Below, one piece after another: positions 1 to 8,387 of a DNA stretch of 64,000 nt. The translations under genes and the position numbers were made by a program. Numbering within the stretch: position 1 is the stretch's first letter; each line of letters opens with the position of its first letter. Source of the DNA: Escarpia spicata (lineage: Eukaryota; Annelida; Polychaeta; Sabellida; Siboglinidae); NCBI GenBank assembly GCA_963995525.1, contig OZ023213.1, forward strand, positions 23,696,598 through 23,760,597, written 5' to 3'. Under the pieces are notes generated by a model. It was not told the origin of the DNA and did no database searches. It worked only from the letters and a program-made list of their open reading frames with translations.

Positions 1-17
1 AGACAGTTCCGGTGTAA

Positions 18-248
18 ACCCCCGAGCGTGGGGTGAAACGCCGACTGTCCTTTGATGTTGAAGACAATGTTGACGAGGCAAGTGTCATTTGTGTGGGGTC
101 ATGTTCTTGGACTAGTGATCAGGATGACGATGATGTTGCTAATGATGGTGATTTTGATACTGATTGGTCTGACGACGAGTTTCGAAGGCATAGTGAATTA
201 CAGGACTCTGTAGAGAAGGTGAATGCCATTCAGAAGCGCGCGGACTAA
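18..248 (+). CDS. Acidic small ORF, probable 5' exon of the element's early region
   Basis: The frame is open from just after a stop at 15-17 to the TAA at 246-248 and contains no ATG, so it is either an internal exon or 5'-truncated; the first possible start is a GTG at 33. The product is strongly acidic (runs such as DQDDDD and WSDDE) with a basic start (KRRL). I do not recognise a family. A consensus-like splice donor (AAG/GTGAAT) lies at 218/219, exactly on a codon boundary, and could join this exon in frame to the ORF that continues at 866. Its stop codon is directly followed by the ATG of the next ORF (TAAATG). Function is unknown; position and acidity suit a viral regulatory protein, but that is inference. 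Confidence 0.4.
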   Translation, partial: TPERGVKRRLSFDVEDNVDEASVICVGSCSWTSDQDDDDVANDGDFDTDWSDDEFRRHSELQDSVEKVNAIQKRAD

Positions 249-865
249 ATGATAGATGACGGCCTATTTATGGCCACTATAACCGCCGCTTGCGTTCGCC
301 AGGCAGCCGACGGACTGTGGCGCCGCTATGCGAACGTTCACGAAGACGTGTTCAAAGTGGATCGCTCGCGTATATTTCGTAGCTATGATATGGTAGTGTC
401 CGAGCTGGTATGCGTAGTGCGCACACCGTGGTTTGCTCGTGATGTCATATCACGGGTGAAAGCGAGTCTGCATAGCCGCGGTATAACCGTGGCGGATGAG
501 AAGGAAGACGAAGCACTCACACTGAAGGAGGAAAGGCCACAGGTCTGGTACCAACAAGACGACACGGGGGAGGAAAGGCAGGTCTGGTACTCCGAGCTGT
601 GTGCAGTAGCACGCGATGCTATCGTCCGATTCATAAGTAACGAACTGTGGCGCACGTTCGAAGGTGAGTCAAACACCATCTACCTGGTGCGTAGTGACCT
701 GATCCAAGACAATTTGAGGTATGCAGTGCACCATTACAGGTTTATGGCGGACACACCGGAGCGGGCACGTGACATCATAACACGTGTGCAAGCCATCCTG
801 CGTGCACGTGGTATATCGCTGTTGGACGAGAAAACACCCTGCTAATGTTGTTGTTGTGTTGTCAG
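219..865 (+). other. Candidate intron of the early region, enclosing the duplicated-domain ORF
   Basis: The donor is AAG/GTGAAT at 218/219 and the acceptor is a T-rich tract ending TTGTCAG at 865. Both boundaries are in phase 0 for the ORF before (18-248) and the ORF after (866-1417), so splicing would fuse the two acidic ORFs in frame and skip the 198-aa ORF. A second good donor (AAG/GTGAGT) at 663/664 is in the wrong phase for this acceptor. This is inference from splice signals and phase; no transcript evidence is available. Confidence 0.35.
249..845 (+). CDS. Unrecognised 198-aa protein with an internal tandem domain duplication
   Basis: ATG at 249 follows the previous stop with no gap; the TAA at 843-845 overlaps the next ATG. 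The protein is two diverged copies of one module of about 73 residues, residues 14-85 and 122-195. Each copy has an LWR motif (23-25 and 133-135), a middle segment with alternating charged and hydrophobic residues, and a closing pattern ARD-(V/I)-I-(S/T)-RV with RGI and DEK (63-85 and 173-195). The linker itself contains a short repeat of EER(P)QVWY (94-101 and 108-114). No family is recognised and no signal peptide or membrane segment is seen. The module is predicted mostly helical by eye. The whole ORF would lie inside the candidate intron 219-865, so it may be made only from unspliced RNA. Confidence 0.6.
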   Translation: MIDDGLFMATITAACVRQAADGLWRRYANVHEDVFKVDRSRIFRSYDMVVSELVCVVRTPWFARDVISRVKASLHSRGITVADEKEDEALTLKEERPQVWYQQDDTGEERQVWYSELCAVARDAIVRFISNELWRTFEGESNTIYLVRSDLIQDNLRYAVHHYRFMADTPERARDIITRVQAILRARGISLLDEKTPC

Positions 866-1417
866 GTAACCGATGCTCCCTCTAGCGGACTAGCCCTCAT
901 TCAAAAGTCATATGAGGAGAACCCGCTAGAGTGGGCGCCGAGAAAACGACGCCGCCGCCACACCCCCATGCCGCTGCGACAGGCCCTCCTCACGCAGCTG
1001 CACGTACAGCGTCACGTCTCATCACTCGAAATGACATGCGAAGACGCTTCACCACCAACATCCGACGAATCGTCAATGGACATGACATGTGACGACGACG
1101 ACGACTATGACGTCACCACAACCGCCTCCGAGTACGAGGCACTGTGCGCGGACCGGTCAACGCTCGACGTTGCCCACGACGACCACATCGTATGGTCAAA
1201 AACTGCAACATTGATCACGTGGGCCTACTCGGCTCCATTCGATAGTGTGAGGCACCTCGAACTAAATATAGAGTCCCTAGCGGGGGTACTCTTTGCTACG
1301 CGGAGATGTAGCTTAGACGTGGCCGTGCGCACGATGTGTGACGAAATCGCACGTAATGTCACGCGCGACGAACACGTCGCCTACATAATTAATACCCTCC
1401 AGAAGCGCCTGCAGTGA
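845..1417 (+). CDS. Unrecognised acidic protein with repeated MTC-(E/D)-D motif
   Basis: The frame runs from an ATG at 845 that overlaps the upstream stop (TAATG) to TGA at 1415-1417; alternatively it is a downstream exon beginning at 866 after a pyrimidine/T-rich acceptor ending in CAG. The N-terminal third is basic with a possible nuclear signal (RKRRRRH). The middle is acidic and serine-rich with two copies of MTC followed by acidic residues, separated by a Ser/Asp stretch. The C-terminal third is neutral, with hydrophobic and helical-looking segments. The repeated short Cys motif next to an acidic Ser-rich tract loosely recalls Rb-binding LxCxE regions of small DNA tumour viruses, but the Leu and Glu positions are not exact, so this is only a suggestion. 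No family was recognised. Confidence 0.55.
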   Translation: MLLLCCQVTDAPSSGLALIQKSYEENPLEWAPRKRRRRHTPMPLRQALLTQLHVQRHVSSLEMTCEDASPPTSDESSMDMTCDDDDDYDVTTTASEYEALCADRSTLDVAHDDHIVWSKTATLITWAYSAPFDSVRHLELNIESLAGVLFATRRCSLDVAVRTMCDEIARNVTRDEHVAYIINTLQKRLQ

Positions 1418-1567
1418 CGACAAGAGGAAATGCGCCCCTACGACGTATAGCTGGGGTTATAGGCGCCGTTTGTCTGTTACTGTAGGCGCTTAGCTTTGCT
1501 TTCATGTGTACTTTGTATTACTCGCTTTTATTTGTATATCCTTTCGCTTTTATTGTAATATTCAATG

Positions 1568-1573
1568 AATAAA
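1568..1573 (+). terminator. Poly(A) signal ending the early-type transcription unit
   Basis: A canonical AATAAA lies 150 bases downstream of the third ORF's stop and upstream of the next promoter. It fits the 3' end of a transcript carrying the first three ORFs. The stretch 1418-1715 holds nothing else recognisable apart from ACAC-rich sequence. Confidence 0.6.
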
Positions 1574-1715
1574 AATGTAGGTATGTAATCCAGGATTCCG
1601 GTGTCTGTTGTTCTTGCCGCCTTCATAGCTCGTTGCGATCGGTGAATACATACACGCCCACCTCCCCTCTGTCTATAGATACATACACGCACACTCATAC
1701 AAGCCACGCCTCCTA

Positions 1716-1741
1716 TGACGTCACACAGTGTAGGATATATA
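1716..1741 (+). promoter_or_regulatory. CRE plus TATA-box promoter for the replication/late genes
   Basis: A perfect cAMP-response/ATF palindrome TGACGTCA lies at 1716-1723, followed 12 bases later by TATATA at 1736-1741. The ATG of the zinc-finger ORF is 43 bases downstream of the TATA box. With the poly(A) signal just upstream, this marks a boundary between two transcription units. Confidence 0.6.
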
Positions 1742-1783
1742 GAAACGTACAAGGATCTCCCATCCTTCAGTTGTAGGTAGAAG

Positions 1784-2299
1784 ATGAAGCAGCACACGTG
1801 TCATCACTGCGGTCTCGTTCTCGATACACACGCCGACATACAACACCACATAGACCAAACGCATTCATCATCATCAACACACGTAGACGACGACCATGCC
1901 TACAGTAAACCACCGCCACGAGTGGTGCCGTCTGGCGAACCACCAAAAAGCGCTAGGTACCCCTGTTCGAGATGTGGAAGATACTTCACGAGACGACGGG
2001 ACCTGGTATGTCACAACAGGAAGTCTTGTGACAGCTCACAAAAAAGCGATACACTGCACCGCTGCGAGAGATGTGCACGTGAGTTCACGAGACGTGACAG
2101 CCTGGTACGTCATATGAAGTCGGTATGTAGCCGACGTGCGGAAGCGAGCGACCCACCCCTACGCAAACGAGCGAGACGCACAGATCGACCACGTGTGAGC
2201 GCCGCTGGCGACGATGACGACCCGATACAACCACCGCCCCGACTCCCCTTCGCCGATACTCTATCGAGGGAGCTACGAGACGTCGTCCGAGATCACTGA
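1784..2299 (+). CDS. Zinc-finger protein (one C2H2, two C2HC fingers), upstream of polymerase
   Basis: ATG at 1784 follows the TATA box. Residues 6-26 form a C2H2 finger (CHHC ... HHIDQTH). Two adjacent C2HC fingers follow at about 60-82 and 93-115, each with an F-T-R-R linker and closing Cys. The C-terminal third is basic then proline-rich (RKRARR, then PPPRLP). The ORF stops at 2299 and the polymerase frame, in a different phase, is open from 2300. Zinc fingers next to or N-terminal to the polymerase occur in this element family, so this may be the true N-terminus of the polymerase, separated by a frameshift or short splice. It could equally be a separate DNA-binding protein. No in-frame evidence settles it. 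Confidence 0.7.
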   Translation: MKQHTCHHCGLVLDTHADIQHHIDQTHSSSSTHVDDDHAYSKPPPRVVPSGEPPKSARYPCSRCGRYFTRRRDLVCHNRKSCDSSQKSDTLHRCERCAREFTRRDSLVRHMKSVCSRRAEASDPPLRKRARRTDRPRVSAAGDDDDPIQPPPRLPFADTLSRELRDVVRDH

Positions 2300-2317
2300 T
2301 CGACCATCCGAACCCAC

Positions 2318-5300
2318 GTGGCTAGAGGACCCGTGCAATCCAGGTACAATTACAGAGTGTCGACACCGGACACGAGCGCCCTAGAACCGTCACTAAAGAT
2401 CATGTTCCGCGAACAGACGCACGCGTTTAAGATTAATCTTAGTTATGGGTGTGTCCTAAGGAACAAGACAACGAACAGGTACAGGTATTTTCATTCGTCT
2501 TGTAACTGTTGCGGGCGTTACCTCGACGAATCGTGTCTGATCACAAACACTGCAGACATTGATGCGTTTCTGGAACGTATCCGAGAAAAAGACGTGCTGC
2601 AGTGGGTCATCAATCAGCGTCCGGACAGTCAATGGGTATGCGAGGTGGTCACGAATGTCACCTTCTTCGTCAATCACATCGTAGATCATCCGATAGGATG
2701 TGTGGACGTCACACTGCCGAGGTACATCAAACGAAACAAAGCCGTCATCGGATTGGAAAGAGACCCCGCCAACAAGACAAAGTACACCGAAAATATGTTT
2801 CTCTTCCGGTGTCTGGCTCTGCATCGTGGGTGCGACCGATACCACCTGGAACCTGCTGTGCGGGTACTCTACGCGAAGTATGACCGTGACGGAGTGGCAA
2901 TGAAAGACTTTGACGGGGTGACGATGGACGATCTCTATCGCGTCGAGACCACCTTTGAGACCAACGTGTGCGTCTACACGCTCGTCGAACCGGAAGAAGA
3001 AGGCGGAAAGGCGACTGCCGAACTCGTACGCCGGTCCTTGTGTCACTATCCCGAAACCATGTACGTCAATCTTCACGAGACACACTGTTCCTACATACAA
3101 GACGTGAACATGTACTGTCACTCTTATCGATGTAGGAAATGTGGCGACTCGCTATGGCACTACGCATCCAAATTAGAACGACACGAGCGCGGGTGTACGG
3201 GAGGCGTGCGAAAGATCTATCCCGGTGGCGTCTACCGCCCGTCGCCGACAGTCTTCCAGCGCTTGGACGACGAAAACATTCATGTTGCCGAGTGTTTGCG
3301 CTACTATCTGTATCGCGCCACCTTCGACTTCGAGTCCTGGTTCGATACGTCACAGCTTCCGTCGGACAGCGCCAAAGTCCACTGGGTGGTTCGTCACGTA
3401 CCGTTGAGCGTGTCCCTGGCGAGTAACGTACCCGGATTCGAACAGGTGCAATGCCTCATCAAGGACGGCGACAGCAAAAAGTTGGTATTCGACATGATGA
3501 CCATCCTTCAGGCGATGAGCGAAGCAGCCTACGAAGCTATCGTAGACAGTTACGAGGGCACCCTCCACGAAATCGTGGAGGCTATCGTGACGTGGGACGA
3601 ACGGGAGGCGTCCGCCGTGGAGGCGTCCACCGCGGAGGGAGACAACGAGTCACGGCGACAACCGACCAATCCCTACAAAACTCTCATGGGTCAATTGTAC
3701 GGTTGGCTTCATCAGTTGCCCGTCATCGGCTTCAACTCGGGCAGGTACGATCTGAACGTTGTCAAACAGTTCCTGGTACCCTACTTCCTGTCCGCAAAGA
3801 AAGCATCAGAGGACGGGGAGGAGGAGGAGGAGGAGGAGGAGGAGGAGGAGGAAGCGGGGACGTTTCACGTAATCAAACGTGGCAACACGTTTATGTGTCT
3901 ATCGACGGACGACCTCAAATTCCTCGACATAACTCATTATATCGCATCGGGATTCTCGTACGACAAGTACCTGAAAGCGTACGGTTGCGAGGTCACGAAA
4001 GGTCACTTCCCGTACGATTACATGGACAGCTTGGAGAGACTCGACGACACCGCTCTACCTCCCAAAGAGGCCTTCTTCAGTCGACTGAAGAACGAAGTTA
4101 TATCCGACGACGACTACACACGATGTCGGAAGGTGTGGCGAGACAACGACATTGAGACTTTGCGAGACTTTCTCGTCTGGTACAACAACAGGGACGTCGT
4201 GCCGTTCTTGGAGGCCATCGCCAAACAGTTCGACTTCTACCGACACCGCGGTCTCGACATGTTCAAACAAGGGATCAGTATACCTGGTTTGACTTTGCCC
4301 TACCTGTTCACCTACGTGCCGGAGAGGACGTTCTTTACGCTCTTCAACGAGACGAACAAGGACGTCCACCAGCTCGTCAGAGAGAACATCGTCGGAGGGC
4401 CGTCACTCATCTTCACCAGACATCACGAGAAGGAGGTTATGAAGATACGTCGTAACGACTACGGTGATGCGGCTCAAACGTGTCAGTCCATTGTTGGCTA
4501 CGATGCGAATGCATTGCATCTGTGGTCGATATCGCAAGAGATGCCGACGGGATGGTACACGCGACGACGGGAAGAGAAGGAGTTCCGACCCGAAGCGGCA
4601 CAGCCCACAGGTCAGATGGCCGCGGAATGGCTGACGTGGGAGTCCGAAAGCACGGGACTCACCATACGTCACCAGTCCAACGGTCGAGAGAAGTGCATCG
4701 GTAAACTGTCGGTGGACGATTGGTGCAGCGAAACGAAGACGGCCTATCAGTTTCACGGATGCTACTACCACGGTTGTCCGTGCACCGGTCGTGAGTTCAA
4801 CGAGGTCAACGGGAAACCCATGACGCAACAGCTCGCCGAAACGCGAAAGAACACAGCTTATCTTCGACACTTTGTGAGGGTCGTCGAGTTGTGGGAATGC
4901 GAGTGGAAGGTCGCGAGACGCGATCCGTGCGTGAAACAGTTTCTGGACGTTCGCCAATGTCGTCGACACGTGCGCTGGAAAATGACGTCACAACAGATTC
5001 TGACAGGCGTGCGCAACGGTAGCGTCACGCTAATGACGCGTATGTGGCGATACCTGACACACAAAGAAACGTGGCGATACATCGATATCCTTCCGGATCT
5101 GGTGCGCACGTACAACGACACGCCCCACCGCAGTATCGGGATGCCTCCGTCGCAGGTGGATGCGACTAATCAGGAAGAGGTGTGGCAGCGCCTGTACGGC
5201 GGTCATGACGGTAAGGGCGTGCCCAAATACCACGTGGGGGATCGCGTACGTATCAGCAAGGTCAAGAGACGGTTCGACAAAGGCTACACGGTGAATTGGA

Positions 5301-5908
5301 CAGAGGAACTATTCACGATACGCGAGGTGCATCCGTCCGATCCGCCCGTCTATCGTCTAACGGACGATCTCGGAGAGATACTGGACGGTACCTTCTACGA
5401 ACCGGAGTTGCAGAAGGTAACGGTTCCGGCCGATAAACTGTACCGCGTGGAATCGATAGTGCAGCGCCGCAAGGTAGCCAGGCGACGGGAGGTGTTTGTG
5501 AAATGGTTCGGATACCCTTCGAAGTTCAACAGCTGGATCGATGCCAAGGCCCTCGTCGGCTATAAAGACTGGTCGCGCGTCCGTCGCGATGTCAGTCGTT
5601 CACGCATGGCAGACGAGACGACATCACGGATCACCGTTAGCAACGAAGAAGAAGACGACGTCAACGCCACTCCACCACCACTAAAGAAAGAGAGGACTCC
5701 GTGGCACATATTCGGCACCGCGTGTCCCAAAGAGGAGTTCGTCTTTCTGTGTCAGATCGTCGTCTTGTACACGGTCATCTTGGTCAGCATCTACAACCTG
5801 CCGTTCGGGCACCACGCGAATCCGACTCTGTGGACGGCCCTGTTGAGTAGTTCGTTGGGTTACCTGCTACCCAGTCCGACGTTGAAACAACAACATGGCG
5901 ACGAGTGA
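2318..5908 (+). pseudogene. polB: Protein-primed type family-B DNA polymerase, truncated and fused in frame to integrase tail and a membrane segment
   Basis: One open frame of 1,196 codons; the open frame begins at 2300, with GTG at 2318 and the first ATG at 2402. The exonuclease domain is intact: Exo I DFE at 337-339, Exo II NSGRYD at 473-478, Exo III YNNRD at 622-626. A C2HC finger-like segment lies near 270-290 and a GAG-repeat poly-Glu run near 498-512. Polymerase motif A is present (D729, DANALH), and the family's HGC-type insert is at 812-822. After residue about 902 the sequence switches to the end of a retroviral-type integrase core and C-terminal domain (W910 onward, YNDTPHRSIGM, then VGDRVRI), with a chromodomain at 1042-1080 and two hydrophobic helices at about 1141-1160 and 1171-1187. 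Polymerase motifs B and C and the integrase zinc and DDE residues are absent. It should therefore lack both polymerase and integrase activity. The join keeps the frame open. Confidence 0.88.
5606..5908 (+). CDS. Possible separate small two-helix membrane protein
   Basis: An in-frame ATG at 5606 (codon 1097 of the fused frame) begins a 100-residue segment unlike integrase. It starts with an acidic N-terminus (EEEDDVN), has a proline/basic patch, then two hydrophobic helices (start near 5738 and 5828) and a short tail overlapping the penton gene by 14 bases. In related elements a small membrane protein often lies before the penton gene, so this may be its own gene joined only because no stop intervenes. 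Independent translation from this ATG is inference. Confidence 0.4.
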   Translation: MADETTSRITVSNEEEDDVNATPPPLKKERTPWHIFGTACPKEEFVFLCQIVVLYTVILVSIYNLPFGHHANPTLWTALLSSSLGYLLPSPTLKQQHGDE

Positions 5909-6662
5909 TTTCTATCTCACGTTGCCCAGCAATGCTTCCATGCAAAAACGTATCCTACTACGGAGACAATGGGAGTGCGGACTGGTGGAGGTACAATACC
6001 CGCACAGTTGGTACAACGTCGTAGACGACGACGCGGGGTTCGCTGTAACGCTACCGATAAACGAAGAGAAGGAGGAGGGGAACCCATGGCCCATGCACAT
6101 GAAGATTACCCGAATCGGGACCGGACACTATAAAGATCCGTGGTCACTGATCCTCGCCATTAACGCCGCTCTACGTCGCGTGGTAGGGGAGGGACCGGTG
6201 AAACTGAGCTACAGCATCATCACGCGTAAGGTAACGGTGCACATGGCACCGAATACCGTCTTCCGTGCCGCTATGCTGACCACCCTTCTCGGCTTTCGCA
6301 CCTCTACGCTGGCGGCTCTCCCAAAGGATCCCGTGGCTCCCGAGTTCAAGGTACGTATCACGGAAGGCGACACCGTGGTCACCATGGAACAAGAATCGCT
6401 CTACATCTACACGGATGTCGTGGAACCGCGAGTTGTCGGTGACAGTCTCGTACCGCTGCTGCGCATCGTTCCGGTGAGCGGTCGCCATGGCGACATCGTG
6501 TCGAAGACCTTCGACAAGACTCACTACGTACACGTGCTCTGCAAAGAGTTTGGCACGATCGAGATAGATATAAGAGACGACACCGGACAACGCGTGCCAT
6601 TCGAGGTCGGCAACGTGACGGTGACACTTCATTTCCAACGGCAACGGACGGCACTGTTCTAG
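5895..6662 (+). CDS. Penton-like minor capsid protein
   Basis: ATG at 5895 overlaps the end of the preceding frame; TAG at 6660-6662. The 255-residue product begins FYLTLPSNAS, has WECGLVEVQYPHSWYN at about residue 29, a central YIYTDVVEP(R)VVGDSLVPLLR segment and a C-terminal EFGTIEIDIRDDTG stretch. These are the hallmarks of the single-jelly-roll minor capsid (penton) protein of Polintons and adintoviruses, which forms the vertices of the particle. No stop or frameshift is present. The segment between LPSNAS and WEC looks shorter than I would expect for the family, so a small N-terminal deletion is possible. It lies between the membrane segment and the core protein in the usual morphogenesis cluster. 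Confidence 0.85.
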   Translation: MATSDFYLTLPSNASMQKRILLRRQWECGLVEVQYPHSWYNVVDDDAGFAVTLPINEEKEEGNPWPMHMKITRIGTGHYKDPWSLILAINAALRRVVGEGPVKLSYSIITRKVTVHMAPNTVFRAAMLTTLLGFRTSTLAALPKDPVAPEFKVRITEGDTVVTMEQESLYIYTDVVEPRVVGDSLVPLLRIVPVSGRHGDIVSKTFDKTHYVHVLCKEFGTIEIDIRDDTGQRVPFEVGNVTVTLHFQRQRTALF

Positions 6663-6666
6663 AGAG

Positions 6667-7084
6667 ATGAATTACACCGACTACTACGGTCGTCAAGCGG
6701 GCGGTGCGCTTCCTTATTTCGCGGGTGCCCGACACCAACGAGGACACGGACTGGGAAGTCTATTCGGAGGTCTACTGAGTAGCGTCATGCCGCTCGTCAA
6801 GAGGCGCCGTGGCGTTGGGAAGGAGAGCTGTGTTGACCGGCGCACGCATAGCCGACGACGTCCTGTCGGGGCAGAACATCAGAACGGCCGCCAAACGTTG
6901 CGTCACCGCTGCCGGTAGAGACATGATGAGCGACCTCTTGACCCTTGGCGTTCAACCGCGTAAGCGTATAAGACGCACACCTGCTGTGAAACGAGTCAGT
7001 ACACCCGCGAGACGTCGGAGGAAGCAGCAGAGACCGAGGGCACGTCGTGAACCCGATATATTCGACGATGGCGTTCGTTCATAA
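6667..7084 (+). pseudogene. Basic virion-core protein (adenovirus pVI/pX-like), frameshifted
   Basis: ATG at 6667 starts a Tyr/Gly-rich N-terminus (YYGRQAGGALPYFAG) followed by a GLGSLFGGLL hydrophobic motif, features of the small core/cement proteins of this family. The first frame then goes out of register. The family-like continuation (ALGRRAVLTGARIADDVLSG) lies in the +1 frame from about 6800 and ends at 7084 in an Arg/Lys-rich DNA-binding tail (RRRRKQQRPRARR). A single-base indel near 6798-6806 explains this. The last 17 bases overlap the major capsid start. Described from the two visible frames; as it stands the gene would yield a truncated product. Confidence 0.75.
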
Positions 7085-8387
7085 ACTATCGTGCGAGGGA
7101 CTCAAGAACGAACTCGACCTCTTCACCGTGCCTCCGACTCAGACCAGCATCATCGACAGTCGCACGGTCCACTACCAACCGATGTCCTCGCTTGACTCGG
7201 GTGGCCCGATCGAATTAATCGTACCCGGTTCGGGAGACGATTACCAGGATCTCGCCAGCACGACGCTACACGTTTAGGGGAAGGTGACGCGTGCCGACGG
7301 AACCGATCTCGACGCCGCCGATCCCGTCGCTCCCGTGAATAACTGGCTCCATTCGCTGTTCAGTCAGGTCGACGTCTACCTGAACGGAACGCTCGTGACT
7401 CCCTCGACCAACACGTACCCGTACCGCGCCTACATAGAGACGCTGCTCAGTTACGGCAACGATGCCAAGGAGACGCACCTGACGAGTCAGATGTGGTACA
7501 AGGACACGGCCAATCGTATGGACGCCGTCGTCATTGACGGCGCCGATCCGGCAGCCAACGCGGGGTTCGTCGCCAGACGCAACATGATCGCCCGGAGTCG
7601 CGTGGTCGACATGATGGGTCGTCTCCACGTCGACCTCTTCCATCAGGATAAACTCTTCGTCAACGGCGTCGAGGTCAAGATACGTCAGGTGCGCAGCAAG
7701 GATGCGTTCGCGCTCATGGCCGGCGGAGCCAACCCCGGCTACAAGATACAGATCGTCAACGCTACACTGTTCGTCAGGAAAGTCACCCTGAACCCGAGCG
7801 TGCAGATAGCACACATCAAAGCCCTCGAAAAGGCCACCGCCAAGTATCCGCTGCAACCCGTCGAATGCTAGGTCTACTCCATTCCCACAGGTACCCGCTC
7901 GTACACGCACGAGAACCTCTTTCTTGGCGTTCTTCCAAAACGTCTCGTGCTGTGCTGCATCGATAACGACGCCTACAACGGACGCTACGACAGAAGTCCC
8001 TTTCGCGCTAAACACAACCACATCAACTTCTTCGCCGTGTACGTCGACGGACGACAGATACCCGCCAAACCTTTCCAGCCCGACTTCGACACCGACCTCT
8101 TTGTCAGGTCCTACCATAACCTGTTCACCTCGACGGGTAAGGCGTGGCATGACGAAGGTAACGGCTTGTCTCGCTTCGACTTCCCACACGGCTACACCTT
8201 CTTCGCCGTGGACCTCACCCCTGATGCGTGCGACGACTGCTGCTTCCATCTGGTACATAAGGGCAACGTGCGCATCGAGGTTCATTTCCGCGACGCGCTG
8301 GCAACCACTGTGAACGTCGTCGCTTACGCCGAATTCGAGAAGGTGCTGAAGATCGACAGGAGTCGTAACGTCATCTACGACAACTGA
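7068..8387 (+). pseudogene. Hexon-like major capsid protein with two in-frame TAG codons
   Basis: ATG at 7068 (AFVHKLSCEGLKNELDLF) to TGA at 8385-8387 gives a frame of about 440 codons, near the family's usual size for double-jelly-roll capsid proteins. Recognisable stretches are PPTQTSI, WLHSLFSQVDVYLNGTLV, YPYRAYIETLLSYG, the HVDLFHQDKL segment, and the C-terminal NFFAVYVDGRQIPAKPFQPDF. Two TAG codons interrupt it at 7275-7277 and 7869-7871. No frameshift is found in 1.3 kb, and the sequence on either side of each TAG continues the family pattern in the same frame. Either both are nonsense mutations in a recently dead copy, or they are read through. Both being amber, with no indels, makes readthrough worth testing but mutation remains the default. 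Confidence 0.85.

Noticed and set aside
664..865. Alternative intron using the GTGAGT donor at 664
   Set aside because: Strong donor, but joining to the acceptor at 865 shifts the frame and gives a quick stop.
2456..3121. Long minus-strand open frame opposite the polymerase gene
   Set aside because: Shadow of the + strand frame; no motif.
7266..8285. 339-codon minus-strand open frame opposite the capsid gene
   Set aside because: Antisense shadow caused by GC-rich codon use; the + strand carries recognisable capsid motifs.
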